Source: Gautieria morchelliformis (taxonomy: Eukaryota > Basidiomycota > Agaricomycetes > Gomphales > Gomphaceae). From it: a stretch of 64,000 nucleotides of DNA. Shown here in pieces: positions 10,299 to 21,395 of the stretch. The translations under genes were made by a program, and so were the position numbers. Below the pieces are notes generated by a model. It had not been told where the DNA came from. It did no database searches and saw only the letters and a list, made by a program, of their open reading frames with translations. The stretch spans positions 1-64,000 of the forward strand of contig WHVA01000281.1 of assembly GCA_015179125.1 (NCBI GenBank). The letters run 5' to 3'. Positions within the stretch are counted from its first letter, which is position 1, and every line of letters begins with the position of its first letter.

Positions 10299-10796
10299 TG
10301 TAGAGGACAGGAATTATAGGCAGTAGGTATGGACTTGTTATTCAAAAGAATAGACTAGAAATCAATTCACTCTCTCAGTGAATTTAGTGGTCACTATAAA
10401 TATATTATACACTACCTAGAAATCAATTCACTACAGAGGATTTCTAGGTCAATAAATGCAAAGACTACTAGACTAATTTACTTGCCTCTCTCAGTGAATT
10501 TAGTGGTCACTGAGAGAGGGGGAAATGTGTTCCACTGCGCATGTACTACTACCCGGCCCTTTAGCGCCCAAGAGCTCGCGCGTCGAAGTCATTTCAGACT
10601 CCGCTGGGTGCAGCCGCTTGTGAAAGTAGGAATAACAAGATGAAATAGAGAGATAAGGAATGAGTGGAAAATTTCGAAAATAACCAGAGAAATGGATGCA
10701 TAATACAAGAACAATGTGAGAAGAAATTGGAAGGCCACACAACAAATTGGATATATTATGCTTGATTTTGGTGCAGGAGCATAAATGCACCCAACA
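10299..10796 (-). repeat. Copia 3' LTR
   Basis: A 498-bp LTR. It contains the inverted repeat 10485-10497/10507-10519 with a 9-nt loop, plus a related half site at about 10368-10385. It ends ...CCAACA on the plus strand, so the element reads TGTTGGG...CTCTACA on the minus strand. Confidence 0.92.
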
Positions 10797-10809
10797 CGCC
10801 CCCTCAAGC
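10797..10809 (-). other. Copia polypurine tract
   Basis: The minus strand reads GCTTGAGGGGGCG and abuts the 3' LTR start TGTTGGG. This is the expected position and composition for plus-strand priming. The same tract precedes the 3' LTR of the second copia at 54263-54276. Confidence 0.85.
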
Positions 10810-13800
10810 TTAATATATTCCGATTTGCTCGTTGAGAATCTTCACTCTAGGACTGGGAAGTCCTTTAGTGAGGATATCTGCCAACATTTGTTCGGTTGGC
10901 AAATAAACGAGCTTGGCTTGTTGATTTTTGATTATATCTCGAAGGAAATATAATCGGATGTCGAAATGCTTGGTTCTCGTGTGTTGTTGGGTGCCATACG
11001 TGATGGCAATGGCTGATTGATTGTCTGAATAAACTTGGATGGGTCTGTTCAGTGGTTGGAATATTTCAGAAATAAAATGGCGCATCCAAAGAGCCTCTTT
11101 GCCCGCATGGGTCAGGGCGACGAATTCGGCCTCAGTTGATGAGAGGGCTACTATTGACTGTTTCTGGCAACTCCATGAAACAGTGCCTCCATCAATCTGA
11201 AATAAGTATGCCGAATACGAACGCCTATGACTCTGTGAACCCCAATCCGCATCTGAATACCCCATCAAGCCGTCTTGATTTCTTCCAAGTGTGAGCCTGT
11301 AATGCTTCGTGCCTTTCAAATATTTGAAGACACGTTTGACTGCATTCCAGTGTGTGCCACCTGGATTTTCAAGGAATTGCGAGAGTAATGACACCGCAAA
11401 TGCAATGTCAGGTCGAGTGGCTACAGCCGCCCACATCAGTGATCCTATAGCTTGCCTGTATGGAAACTTCGACATGGCTTTCTTGCCTCTCTCTGTAGAA
11501 GGACATTGGTCTTTAGATAATTTTACGGCTGGATCAAGAGGCGTAGCATAAGTCTTTGCATCTTCGAGATTAAATTTTTTGATGATCTTCTCGATGTATG
11601 CAGGTTGTGAAATTGCAATGGTCTTCTTCTGCCAGTCTCTTTCGATTTTAAGATTCAATAGCCAATGAATCTCGCCTAGATCTTTCATACTGAAGACCTG
11701 AGCAAGATCTCGTTTGACTTCGTCCAGGACTGATTGATTCTCAGCTGTGATGGTAAGGTCGTCCACAGCTGTTGCAATGATCACATGCCCCTTTCCGCCA
11801 CGTCTATAAAATACAGCCCCGTCTGTGGCTGACGTAGTGAATCCTAACTTGTGGAATTCACCACTTAGACGTTTGTACCATTCTCTTCCAGATTGCTTGA
11901 GGCCGTAGAGTGCTTTCTTCAAAAGTAGCACTTCGCCTTTGTCTCCTGACTCATATCCATACGGCTGCTTCATGTAAATAGGTTCGGGCAACGTAGCATT
12001 GAGGTATGCATAGTCCACGTCCATTTGATGGATAGGCCAGTCATTCCTAGCAGCAATGGCGCATATGATCCGTAGGGAGGATAACCGGGCAACAGGTGAG
12101 TATGTCTCATCATAGTCGATTCCAAACTTCTGTGTGAAGCCTTGGGCGACCATTCTCGATTTAGGTACTATTGGTTTCCCTTCTGGATTACGCTTCCAAA
12201 TGTAGACCCATTTATTACCGACAATATTGGCTCCAGGAGGTGGTTTGGCTCGTTCCCACACTCCCTTGTCGATTAGGGCCTCATACTCTTTGTCCATTGA
12301 TTTCTTCCATATAGGATTATTCAGAGCTTCGTCTGCATTGCTAGGTTCAATTTGACTCAAATCCGGCGCCTTGTTATTGTTTTGACCGTCGGTTAGAAAC
12401 GCACTGATGGCACACTCATAGCTACTGATGCCATCAATCTCGGAGGATAATTCTTGGTCGAATAAAACTTCTTTATGGTCCTCAACGTCCTCGTAAGCTA
12501 GCGTAGTCATATGTGCGCCAGCTTGTCTCTGGGTTTGAGATCTTGTTACGGGACCTGATGGGGCCGGCTGCATTTGTTGTTGACGGATCCTTTCGCTTCT
12601 CCTTATCGGTTCAGCTTCTCTAGGTCTGTCATCAACTCCCTGAATAGGTTGCAGCTTTTCAAGATATTCCTCTGGTGCACTTTCATCAATTTCTTCGATC
12701 TTTGCCTCTTCGCTGACTAAGCGACCGGACACAGGCACTGATGCCGGAATGGCCTTCTTCTCCTCTTTAGACGTAGGTAGCTTGGATTCTTCAATAGAAA
12801 TGATTGGGACCTTTCCCTTCTTCATCTCTGAATCAAACACAACGTTCCGTTCGACAGAAACTTTGTGCGAGTCAGGCCAATAAACATAATGACCATGGCT
12901 CTGCGCAGAAATTCCTATCCACCGAGCTCTCTTGGCACGAGCTGCCAATTTATCTCCCTGAGTGATTTTAACATAAATTTCAGTTCCCCACGCGTGAATG
13001 TCTTTGAGATTCGGTTTTTCATGGTGAATCATCTCGTAGGGCGTTTTATCTGGTAGAGCTCTTGTATGCGTCCTATTCCTAAGATAATTGGCATGCTGTA
13101 TCGCATAGCCCCATAATGTCTTAGGAAGGCCTGATTCTAGCAGCATGGCACGAGTTCTCTCAGTGAGAGTTCGGTTCAGGCGTTCCGCAACACCATTGGA
13201 CTCTGGTGTGTCGTGTACCGTCAACTGATGCTTCGTGCCTTGTTTGGCTAGATGCTGTTCGAATTCAGAGCTCATATACTCGCCCCCTCGATCAGAAACA
13301 AGTGCCTTGATGTGCACATTTCTCTGTCGAAGCATTAAAGCCTCGTAGAGCTTGTACTTTGAGAATGCTTCTGATTTGTTCGCCATGAGATAGATCACCG
13401 ATTCTCTTGAGTAGTCATCGATAAAGGAGACATAATATGACTTCTTATCGATCGTGAGGTGTCTTGCAGGTCCCCAGACATCAGAATAAATTCTGTCACC
13501 GAATTTTGATGTTCGGTCTCTGGGTTCTCGAGGAAGAGGTTTGCGCGCAATCTTGGCCTGAATACACGCATCACAGACAATTCTATCGCCTGTGGAGCTC
13601 AGTTCAATGCCCAATATCATGCCATGATTTAATAGATGTTGTAGGGACTTCTGCGAGATGTGCCCCATCTTTTGATGAATTTCCATGGCAGATAAACACA
13701 TATGGGCTTGAGCACTTGGTGACTGGAGGTCTAGTCGATATAAGCCATTGACTTTCGGTGCTTGCATCAATACTTTTCCAGCAGCATTAGATATTGTGCA

Positions 13801-15045
13801 TTTCTGGCCACCGAGTCGAATGTCGTAGCCAGCATCATCGCACCGACCGATCGAGACGAGGGTAGCAGCAATTTTGGGTGCATAGTATGTATCTTGCAAC
13901 GTGACTTCTACTGTTCTATCTCCAACCTTATTGGATAATACGAGCAGTCCTGAGCCGAAGGCATCAAAGGTACCTTTGTTGGCTGCTCGGATAGTCCTCG
14001 GCTGTGAGAATTGACAGTAGTTCCTCAATAAATTTTTGTGAGGAGTCATATGCGATGTCGTTCCGGTGTCGAGTATGACTATAACTCCTGAGGATGTGCT
14101 CAAATTGAAATTAGAGCACTCGTCGAAATTGGTGAAGGCAAGATGCCCATCACCACTTTCCTCAGAAGTAGACTCTTCTTCGGCAACATTCGCTTTTGCT
14201 TTACCCTTCTTCTTCTTCTTGCCTTTGGCTTTCTTCTTCTGACGTGGTCCTTGACCTTCTTTACCACCTCCTTTAGCCCAGCAATTTTCAATGGAATGTC
14301 CAGGCTTTTTGCAGTTGGTGCATACATGCGCCTTCTGCCCCTTCTGGTCCTTTTTAGTAGATGAACCAATAAACACCTGCTCTTCTTGCGGGAGTGTCTT
14401 CTTCCTGTCATACTGAGCCTTTAGTACCCTAATAATATTATCAGGGACCAATGGCATCCCGCATTCTTCAAGCGAAGTTGTAAGGGCATTCATGACTGCC
14501 TCATAGGATGGTGGAAGTGACGCAAGGATTATGTCCATGAATTCTTCTTCAGAAACTCTAGCTCCCATCTCATTAAGACGAGCATATAGGTCTTGGGCCT
14601 TGTCCAAGTGATCTCTCAAGTCTCCATCCTCAGGACATCTCATACTGCGGAGTTGTCTCTGCAGGCTGGTGAGGACCATCTTGGGCTTTTTGGTCATTTC
14701 ATTGACCAGTGCATCCCAAGTCTCTTTTGCTGTCTTGTGCTTCAGGGCTAATGACTCTGACACTGAGACGATGATTTGGGTCTTGGCTTGTCCTTCTCTA
14801 GCAAGGTATCTCTCCAGCTTCTCCTCGGCCTTATCCATCTGAGTTTCCTCAGCTTCTGTTAGAATATGGCCTGGGGGCATGACTGGAGGATCAGGAGGTC
14901 GAGTGACTCTCCCTTCTACATGCTTGAGCAGATTTTTGGACTCGAAATAGCTGATGAGAGTGGCTCGCCACAATGGCCAATTACTTCCATCAGTAGCAAG
15001 CTTCTCAACACCCAACAGCTTCTCAGAAGTGTCTCCGGGGCCCAT
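10810..15045 (-). mobile_element. Copia gag-pol frame, 1411 residues
   Basis: Domains in order: a UBN2/DUF4219-type gag (about 1-215), a CCHC knuckle CTNCKKPGHSIENC (242-255), a Lys-rich linker, and a protease motif DTGTTSH (326-332). Next is integrase, with HHCC (about 456-494) and the D-D-E residues in SDVWGP (~522), SDRGGEY (~585) and NGVAERLN (~622). Reverse transcriptase follows, with MDVDYAYLNA and the catalytic AVDDLTI. RNase H is last, with GYSDADWGS and TEAEFVAL. The order PR-INT-RT-RH is diagnostic of Ty1/copia. The start ATG lies 6 nt inside the LTR edge. No frame break is seen. Gag and pol share one frame, as in many copia-type elements, where processing is by the protease. Confidence 0.9.
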
Positions 15046-15050
15046 AACCC
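15034..15050 (-). other. Copia primer binding site, initiator tRNA-Met type
   Basis: Immediately after the 5' LTR the minus strand reads GGGTTATGGGCCCC. This is complementary to the anticodon stem-loop of initiator tRNA-Met (..GGGCCCATAACCC), the internal half-tRNA primer known for Drosophila copia. The gag start codon is the ATG inside this site. Confidence 0.75.
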
Positions 15051-15548
15051 TGTAGAGGACAGGAATTATAGGCAGTAGGTATGGACTTGTTATTCAAAAG
15101 AATAGACTAGAAATCAATTCACTCTCTCAGTGAATTTAGTGGTCACTATAAATATATTATACACTACCTAGAAATCAATTCACTACAGAGGATTTCTAGG
15201 TCAATAAATGCAAAGACTACTAGACTAATTTACTTGCCTCTCTCAGTGAATTTAGTGGTCACTGAGAGAGGGGGAAATGTGTTCCACTGCGCATGTACTA
15301 CTACCCGGCCCTTTAGCGCCCAAGAGCTCGCGCGTCGAAGTCATTTCAGACTCCGCTGGGTGCAGCCGCTTGTGAAAGTAGGAATAACAAGATGAAATAG
15401 AGAGATAAGGAATGAGTGGAAAATTTCGAAAATAACCAGAGAAATGGATGCATAATACAAGAACAATGTGAGAAGAAATTGGAAGGCCACACAACAAATT
15501 GGATATATTATGCTTGATTTTGGTGCAGGAGCATAAATGCACCCAACA
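15051..15548 (-). repeat. Copia 5' LTR
   Basis: 498 bp and, as far as I can compare by eye, identical to 10299-10796. It is followed at 15549 by the duplicated target CTTGG. Confidence 0.92.
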
Positions 15549-17278
15549 CTTGGAGAGGTCTACGCCCTGTTCAACGATCCGGCACAGGGGTGCACCGTCA
15601 TTTCCTGCGGTGATGACTCTGATGTCATCGTCGTCGTCGTTGCGTGATGTGGCAATGCTCGCGGGCTTTTGTGAGCCCTCATTTAATGCGGCGGATTCCA
15701 TTATTCTCGCCTCTGTCTTTTTAGCAAGCTGTTTAGACCGTCTTGTCGCCGCTGCTCGCAGCTCGATATATTGGTCGGTGGGCAATAGCTCACCGTCCAG
15801 GTCTAACCACGTGTCTGCATTCACGAAGACATGATCCGGGTGATTGTCATCACTCATGTCACTCTCGTAGTTACACGACAGGCAGTCTGCTACCTTGTTC
15901 TCTACACCATCAACATGTATGGTGTTGAAGTTGAACCGGGAGAGAAACTCCCACCATCTTACCTGGCGGTCAGACAGGCTCTTCTTGGTCTCGAAGTACT
16001 CGAGCCCTTTGTGGTCTGTGATGAGGGTGAACCTCCGTCCCAGCAGCTTGTCCTCCCATTTCATGAGAGCCTCGAGCACCGCGATTGTCTCGTGCTCGTG
16101 AGTCCGGTAATGTTGCTGAGCAACACTGAACTTCTTTGACAAGAAGCCGGCAGGCCGACAGGTTTTCCAGTCGGGGCCTTGGCCATATACTGCACCGATG
16201 CCAGCTTTTGACCCGCCAGTGATCACCCAGATAGGCTCTGGGCACCGTGCATCTACTGGACGCAGGATCGGGGCCATACAGGCCAATGCCTTAATGCTTT
16301 GCCAGCATTTGTCTAGTAGTGGGGTCCATTCGAATGGACGGTTGTTACGCGCACAGCCCAATAGTGGGGTGGTATATGCTGTAACATCTGGCATGTAATG
16401 TGCCAGATACTGTACTAGCCCGAGGAAATGCTGGATGTCGTTGAACGTCCGTGGTCTATGCCACTCACGGATGTGTTGCATCCTATCCTCGTCGGCATGT
16501 CCCCCTTGGTAATCGATGATGTGGCCGAGACACTCCATTCGGATGGAATAGAGGTCCACCTTTTCCTTGCTCAGAAAGGGGTGGTTCTTCCTCAGTCTGT
16601 CGAAGACAATGTAGAGGTGCTCTTCATGCTCTTGTATTGAGAGCGAGAATATGAAGATGTCATCCATGTATATATGGACGAAGCGGCCTATGCAGTCGCG
16701 TAAAATGGCTGTCATCAGCCGTTGGAATGTTGATGGGCCGTTACAGTCCCCCATCTGTATCACCTGGCTCCTGAAGGTGCCAAGGATCGTGGCAAAGGCA
16801 GTCTTTGCTACGTGATCCGGATGGATCCGGATATGCTCGTATGCTTCTGACATATCGAGTTTTGTTCGATACCGACAGCAAGCCATGTCGCTGCGGATGA
16901 TATCTTGATCCGGGAAGGGTGTGACGTCCTTCACCGTGTTCTCGTTCTGCTGATGCAGATCGAAGACGGTTCGTACTGTACCGTTCTTTTTTGGCACACA
17001 CAGCATGGGCACAGCCTGCTGCGCAACTTCCGGAATCCACCACTTTGCAGTGGTGTATCGTTCTTTCTTAGCTGACAGTTCCTCTCGGAAGTGTTCGGGG
17101 CATTTTGGTAGTCAGTACCACATGTGCTTGTTGGGATCGATGAGATTGATCTCATGGTTGAGCTCCCATAGTGGCAGGAGTTCTAATGGAATTCCACTGA
17201 CTAGGTCAGTGATTCGTTCCATCCATTCCTCGCAGAGGCGAGGAAGGTCATCATCCGTGAGGATGATGGTGGTGGTTG
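15549..17278 (-). mobile_element. Gypsy A reverse transcriptase and RNase H
   Basis: The minus strand shows RT motifs VPKKNGTVRTVFDLHQQNENT, TKLDMSEAYEHIRI, GPSTFQRLM and IYMDDIFIFS, the last holding the DD catalytic pair. RNase H / thumb motifs follow: LGHIIDYQGG, HFLGLVQYLAHYMP, LITDHKGLEYF and RQVRWWEFLSRF. The start of this region (ELNHEINLIDPNKHMWY) precedes RT. The gypsy family is clear. Broken in places. Confidence 0.85.
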
Positions 17279-17712
17279 TGTCAGGGGACACCCTGTTTTC
17301 CATATCCAGTTCTGACACCACACCCAGTTCCGATTCCATTTCCAACTCCGCATCCAGTTCCGATTCCATCTCCGCCTCCACTTTCGGAAATGATTCCGCT
17401 CCTGGGAGAACTTCCACCAGTTCTGTTCACCTTGCCAGTTCCACTCCAATTTCCGACTTCCACTCCCGGAACAGTGGCGGAAATCAAGCGACTCGCATAA
17501 TAGGTGCCATCAAGGGTCGATCAAGGGTCAGGGGGATGCAGGGTTGATGGCGGGTGCCAAGTGTTGTCCCTGGCTGCGCAGCGTAGTATAATACGGGCTC
17601 GCTGACATTGGGGGTCCTTAGACTTTTCTCTTTGGATTTCCCCTTGTCAGGTGAGAATCCCCTCTCTTGTATACGCCGTTCATTTATACATACTTTGGAT
17701 TTCCCCTTGTCA
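17279..17712 (+). mobile_element. Solo LTR-G inserted in gypsy A
   Basis: 434 bp running TGTCAGGGGACACC...CCCCTTGTCA, in the plus orientation within the minus-strand gypsy. It is flanked by a 4-bp repeat GTTG (17275-17278 and 17713-17716). Its left half is rich in TTCCGATTCCA-type pyrimidine repeats. It has two copies of a 21-nt segment around TTTGGATTTCCCC (17630-17650 and 17693-17713). A relative is at 42497-42889. Confidence 0.75.
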
Positions 17713-18330
17713 GTTGTGTGGTAGTGTGATCTCCACAACCAGTCAGGGTTGCCCTTACAGGTTGGCTTAGAAGCCATTAGGCGCTGTGTGCGTCTATTAT
17801 GTCCCATGGTGCACGGAACCGCTCTCCTCTTCCCCATCGCTTTCACCGTTAGGTGAGAGCACCTCTCCCTACGGTTGTAGGGCAAGTTCAAGGATGAGTC
17901 GTCCTGGGACTCGTCCTCCTGGCTTCAATGAGCCAGGTTAGGCTTCAGTGCCCATGTGATCCTGCTCACCCGTGGCCCCTTGTCCTCATTCGTCAATCCA
18001 TCATCGTCGAACAAGACCTTGCCCGTGGGGATTACTTCGTTCCCCTTACAGATTGTCCCTGGGCTCGAGAAGTCCAGAGTTATGCCGAATCTTCTTAGGA
18101 ACGGCGTCCCTAAGATCACATCGTAATATTCGATGTTCGCCACGTCGAAATATTCGTCATATGTTTCACAACCAAATTTGATGGTCGTGTTCGTTCCATA
18201 GTTGATCATGGAATGGCTGCCTATGCAGGCTAGCTGCAGCGCGATTGGCTGCTCCAGACAGAATGTTTTCATCCCTGTAGCTCGCGTGAACTCAGGGGAT
18301 AGCAGTACCCCTTCGCTGTCACTATCTAGC
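17713..18330 (-). mobile_element. Gypsy A protease region and linker
   Basis: The minus strand at about 17925-18330 reads like a retropepsin domain: GIEYYDVILGTPFLRRF-type sequence (NIEYYDVILGTPFLRR), with ACIGSHSMINYGT upstream. The stretch 17720-17920 is a Lys/Arg-rich linker to the RT region. Broken fossil. Confidence 0.65.
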
Positions 18331-20964
18331 AGGCAGTGGGCTTTACGCCATTTATTTCCCAGTACCCCAACAGGGTACGGTTCTCACTGCGTGGGCGCGT
18401 TGGCCGCATCCTATGTTTGCTTCGGTGGTGATACACCAGTTCGGCCGCCTTGCCTGGCATGACCGACATGCGTGCCGCCATGGCCTTCGTGGCGGTTTCG
18501 TCCTCCGGCACGAATCTGATTGCGCTGGACCTGTAGGTGGCGTCCTCCGCCTCTTCATCCCATTCGTAATATTGGGATGGCTCTGGATCCCACTCTTCAG
18601 CGGGTGCGTCTCCGCTGTCCAGAGCATCGTTGGGTTGGGGATCACCCTCCCCCTCTTCATCAATTTGATGGAGAGAATTTTGACCGAGATCCATCTCCGG
18701 ATCTTCGGTCTCTTCTTCGTGCCTCGCAGCCGCTGTCCTGATGCCAGACTTAAGCCGGGGGCATTCTGCTCTCTTGTGGCCAGGTTGGCCGCATTCAAAG
18801 CACGTGGTGCTGCTTTGGTTGCCGCTGGGCCGATCATTAGGTCGGCCCAACGCTTTCGCTGGTGGGGCAAGTTGCGGGGATGACCCTGACGCTTGAGGCT
18901 GTTTAGCTTCAGGGGGCATCCAGCTTGTGCTGGGCGTGGGGGCGGCAGCCGTTGCGCCGCTCCACTTCTTGAGAACAGGCTAGGCCTGGTCAGGCCCGTC
19001 TGTGTCAATGGCTTGCTCCCTGTGAGCCGGGCAGCGCTCTCTGCGTGGCGCATCCCCATATTGTATCAGGATGCTTCCTTGATCATTCGGGCCGTCTCGA
19101 AGAGCTGCTATATTGAGCTGCTCTCGGTGTTGTAGCCCTTTTTGAGGACTTCGTTGCGCAGCGTTTCACGCAGCGCCGACACGAACCGTCTCCGGAACGT
19201 GTAATCGTCTGGCAGCTGTATCATACGTGCCGTGTATTTCATGAGCTCGTTCAGCATCTCCTGAACGGTTTTCATGCCCTACATGACTGAGTCGAATTTA
19301 TTCGATGCGTGATGGTACGTCAGTGTGTGTAGGAACCTCTTTTGAAGGCCCTGCATCACCATTTCCAGTGTCCAGCTGCGGACCTGGCGATCGAAGCGTT
19401 CAACATTTCGAAGGAACCATTCCTGGGCTTCGCCGGTGAGGCGAGTGCCCATGTAGCCGACCTGCATGTCTATGCTGGTTGGCCCTAGGAGGCAGTTCAT
19501 TTTCAGCCATCATAAGATGGCTGCCACGAATATTTCAAACTCTTCGAGGTCCGATCCCCCTGCATATAGCTCGGGGTGGGCCAATTTTACGCCGGCCTTC
19601 GCTAGCACAGACTTCTCCGGGTCTGTGTCCACGGCATCTGCCAACGCCACGCGGATCATCCGTGTGATCCCGTCGTACGGCTCCATTGGTACGACGTCGG
19701 CCTGGTCAGGGATTCCCTGGCCTTCCGTTGGGGCCATGGATCGCTTGCGCAGTTGTGACGCCGCGCGGGGCAGGCTGTTGTATGCCCTGACGGGCCCCGG
19801 GCCCGGATCAGGCTCAGGATCAGGAGCATTTTGTGCTCTCGAGTCCAGGGGAGTTTTATGCCTGGTGTCCCCAGTCAGTCCCACGTTGCGGATCTGCAGC
19901 CTGCTGTTGTAGGCTGCACGCACCTGCCATGCGTCCTGTACGGCTCGCGTGAGCTGCTCGTCGGGCAGCTGAGGGGTGTGGCTTTGGGCCACCGCTTCCT
20001 CAGCGTTCTTCGCTAGTAGCTCAAGGGCCCGCGTATGGCGGCGTGCGGCTGCGGCCTCTTTACGCTTCCAGTGCACGACTTCGAGCTCTAAGCTCTCGAT
20101 CGTTATTGCAGAGTCAGGCTCTGAGGTGACCTGTTCCCTGACGATCTGTTGGATCATCTTGCGGCTGTCCGTTGGGGCAGCCGGTTGCTCCTGAGGTTCA
20201 TTCCTGAACCTCACGTCCTGTTCAACCGGGATGACTGGTGGCGGCATTCGCTGCTTGTCCCGCTCCTTTCGGTGCGGGTCTTCCACGTCGTGACCGCGTT
20301 CGTTAGCTGCGGACTGTCATGAGCTCGGACGTGTTGTGTCACGTTCCCCACGTGGGCGGAGGGGCTTCTGGACGTCTTCCAGCGTGGCTGCGTCCTGCAG
20401 CCTGATCTCCTCCACCTGGTGGAGTTCCTTGCTGATTGCCATAAGGGCTGAGGCGGCGTTGTCAAGCTGCGATGCTAGCTGATCGTGCTTGTGGTGCGTG
20501 AGCGCGCTCCAGTGCAGCGCGTCCTGCACCTGCTTGTTCAGTGCCTCTGCCGTCTCTTGGTCGATGGCATGAGCTCTCGAGCTCTTGCGACTTGAGCTCG
20601 AGTATTCCGAGCCCTGACCATCGTCTGGGGCTCGTCTTTTTTGCCATCGTCCCCCTTCGGGGACGATCATCCTCGCTCTACTTCGTGAGCGGCGGTTCGA
20701 GTCGTGGCTTTGTGCCCGTCTCGACGTTGATGCTCTGCCGTCTGACGACGGTGAGACTTCTCTGCCCTTTCCCTTGTCTCTGGGCAGAGGGGATTGGGGG
20801 GACGGTGCTGGCTTGTTGCCTGACATCGTCTCCTCCTCGACCACGCTCGACAAGACATGGTCGGGGTTTTCCTCGTCCTCCATTGGGGGGACGAGGGCGG
20901 TGAGATCTACGGTCTCTCCGTCTTCTAACGTCCTGGACTCTTGGTCCAGGGTAGCATCAGCCAT
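18331..20964 (-). mobile_element. Gypsy A gag region
   Basis: From ATG at 20964 the minus strand encodes an acidic/Ser-rich N-terminal section (MADATLDQESRTLEDGETVD...), a coiled region (ALNKQVQDALHWSAL...), a capsid-like part (VGYMGTRLTGEAQEWFLRNVERF at about 19400) and a zinc knuckle CFECGQPGHKRAEC at about 18790-18830. The gag frame is broken more than once. Confidence 0.75.
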
Positions 20965-21180
20965 CGTGTCGCTGGGCTGCGCCTCTGGTGTGGACCACGA
21001 GCTCGTCGCTCGTGTCCGTCTTCAACTGCATGGAATCATCATGCTCGCAGCCGACAGTAGAAGGTCTACTGCAGGGTCTCAACGATGTTTAGTTGTCGAC
21101 ACAGTGATCTTTTTCAAGATTGCTTCGAATCCACAATCGGTTGGTCGCGTGGAGATCAACCGCAGGATAGTTCAAAAAGG
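20965..21180 (-). other. Gypsy A leader
   Basis: Untranslated stretch between the 5' LTR and gag. The bases next to the LTR on the minus strand are CCTTTTTGAACTATCC. I cannot match these to a tRNA with confidence. Confidence 0.6.
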
Positions 21181-21395
21181 TGTAAAGATGTCGATCTTAA
21201 TACCTTGTATCACAAGGGCACAACAGAACTTAACAAGTGTGTGGTATTCTGAATGCTACGTAGTGACAGGTAAGAGTAAGATGCGATGGGAACCGCTGGC
21301 CGGTTCCCACACATAAACTATACAGTGGGTCCCTAAGGGGCCCACTGGGATTATGTAATGACTAGAATACATGTATGGTATCTAGGGTATTTATA
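21181..21395 (-). repeat. Gypsy A 5' LTR
   Basis: A 215-bp LTR, TGTAAAGATGTCG...TATTTATA. It carries both conserved hairpins and is followed by the duplicated target TATTT at 21396-21400. Confidence 0.85.

Larger units (their letters stand above)
10299..15548 (-). mobile_element. Ty1/copia element, looks whole and young
   Basis: A 5250-bp element with two 498-bp LTRs that I find identical by eye. It is flanked by a perfect duplication CTTGG (10294-10298 and 15549-15553) and has one long gag-pol frame. The ends are TG...CA. The primer site directly inside the 5' LTR and a purine tract directly before the 3' LTR are both present. It inserted into the gypsy A pol region. Identical LTRs mean a very recent insertion on an evolutionary scale. 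Confidence 0.92.
5986..21395 (-). mobile_element. Ty3/gypsy element, family A, with extra ORF; holds nested insertions
   Basis: About 9.3 kb of gypsy sequence after removing the copia element, a copia LTR fragment and a solo LTR-G. The order along the minus strand is: 5' LTR 21181-21395, leader, gag 20964 to about 18330 (zinc knuckle CFECGQPGHKRAEC), protease region about 17925-18330, RT and RNase H about 15549-17250, integrase 9147-10298 with its C-terminal part at 8590-8711, an extra ORF 6230-8213, and 3' LTR 5986-6193. It is flanked by TATTT (5981-5985 and 21396-21400). The pol and gag frames are broken several times. The two LTRs differ by a modest number of changes and small length differences, so it is old relative to the copia inside it. 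Confidence 0.85.
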
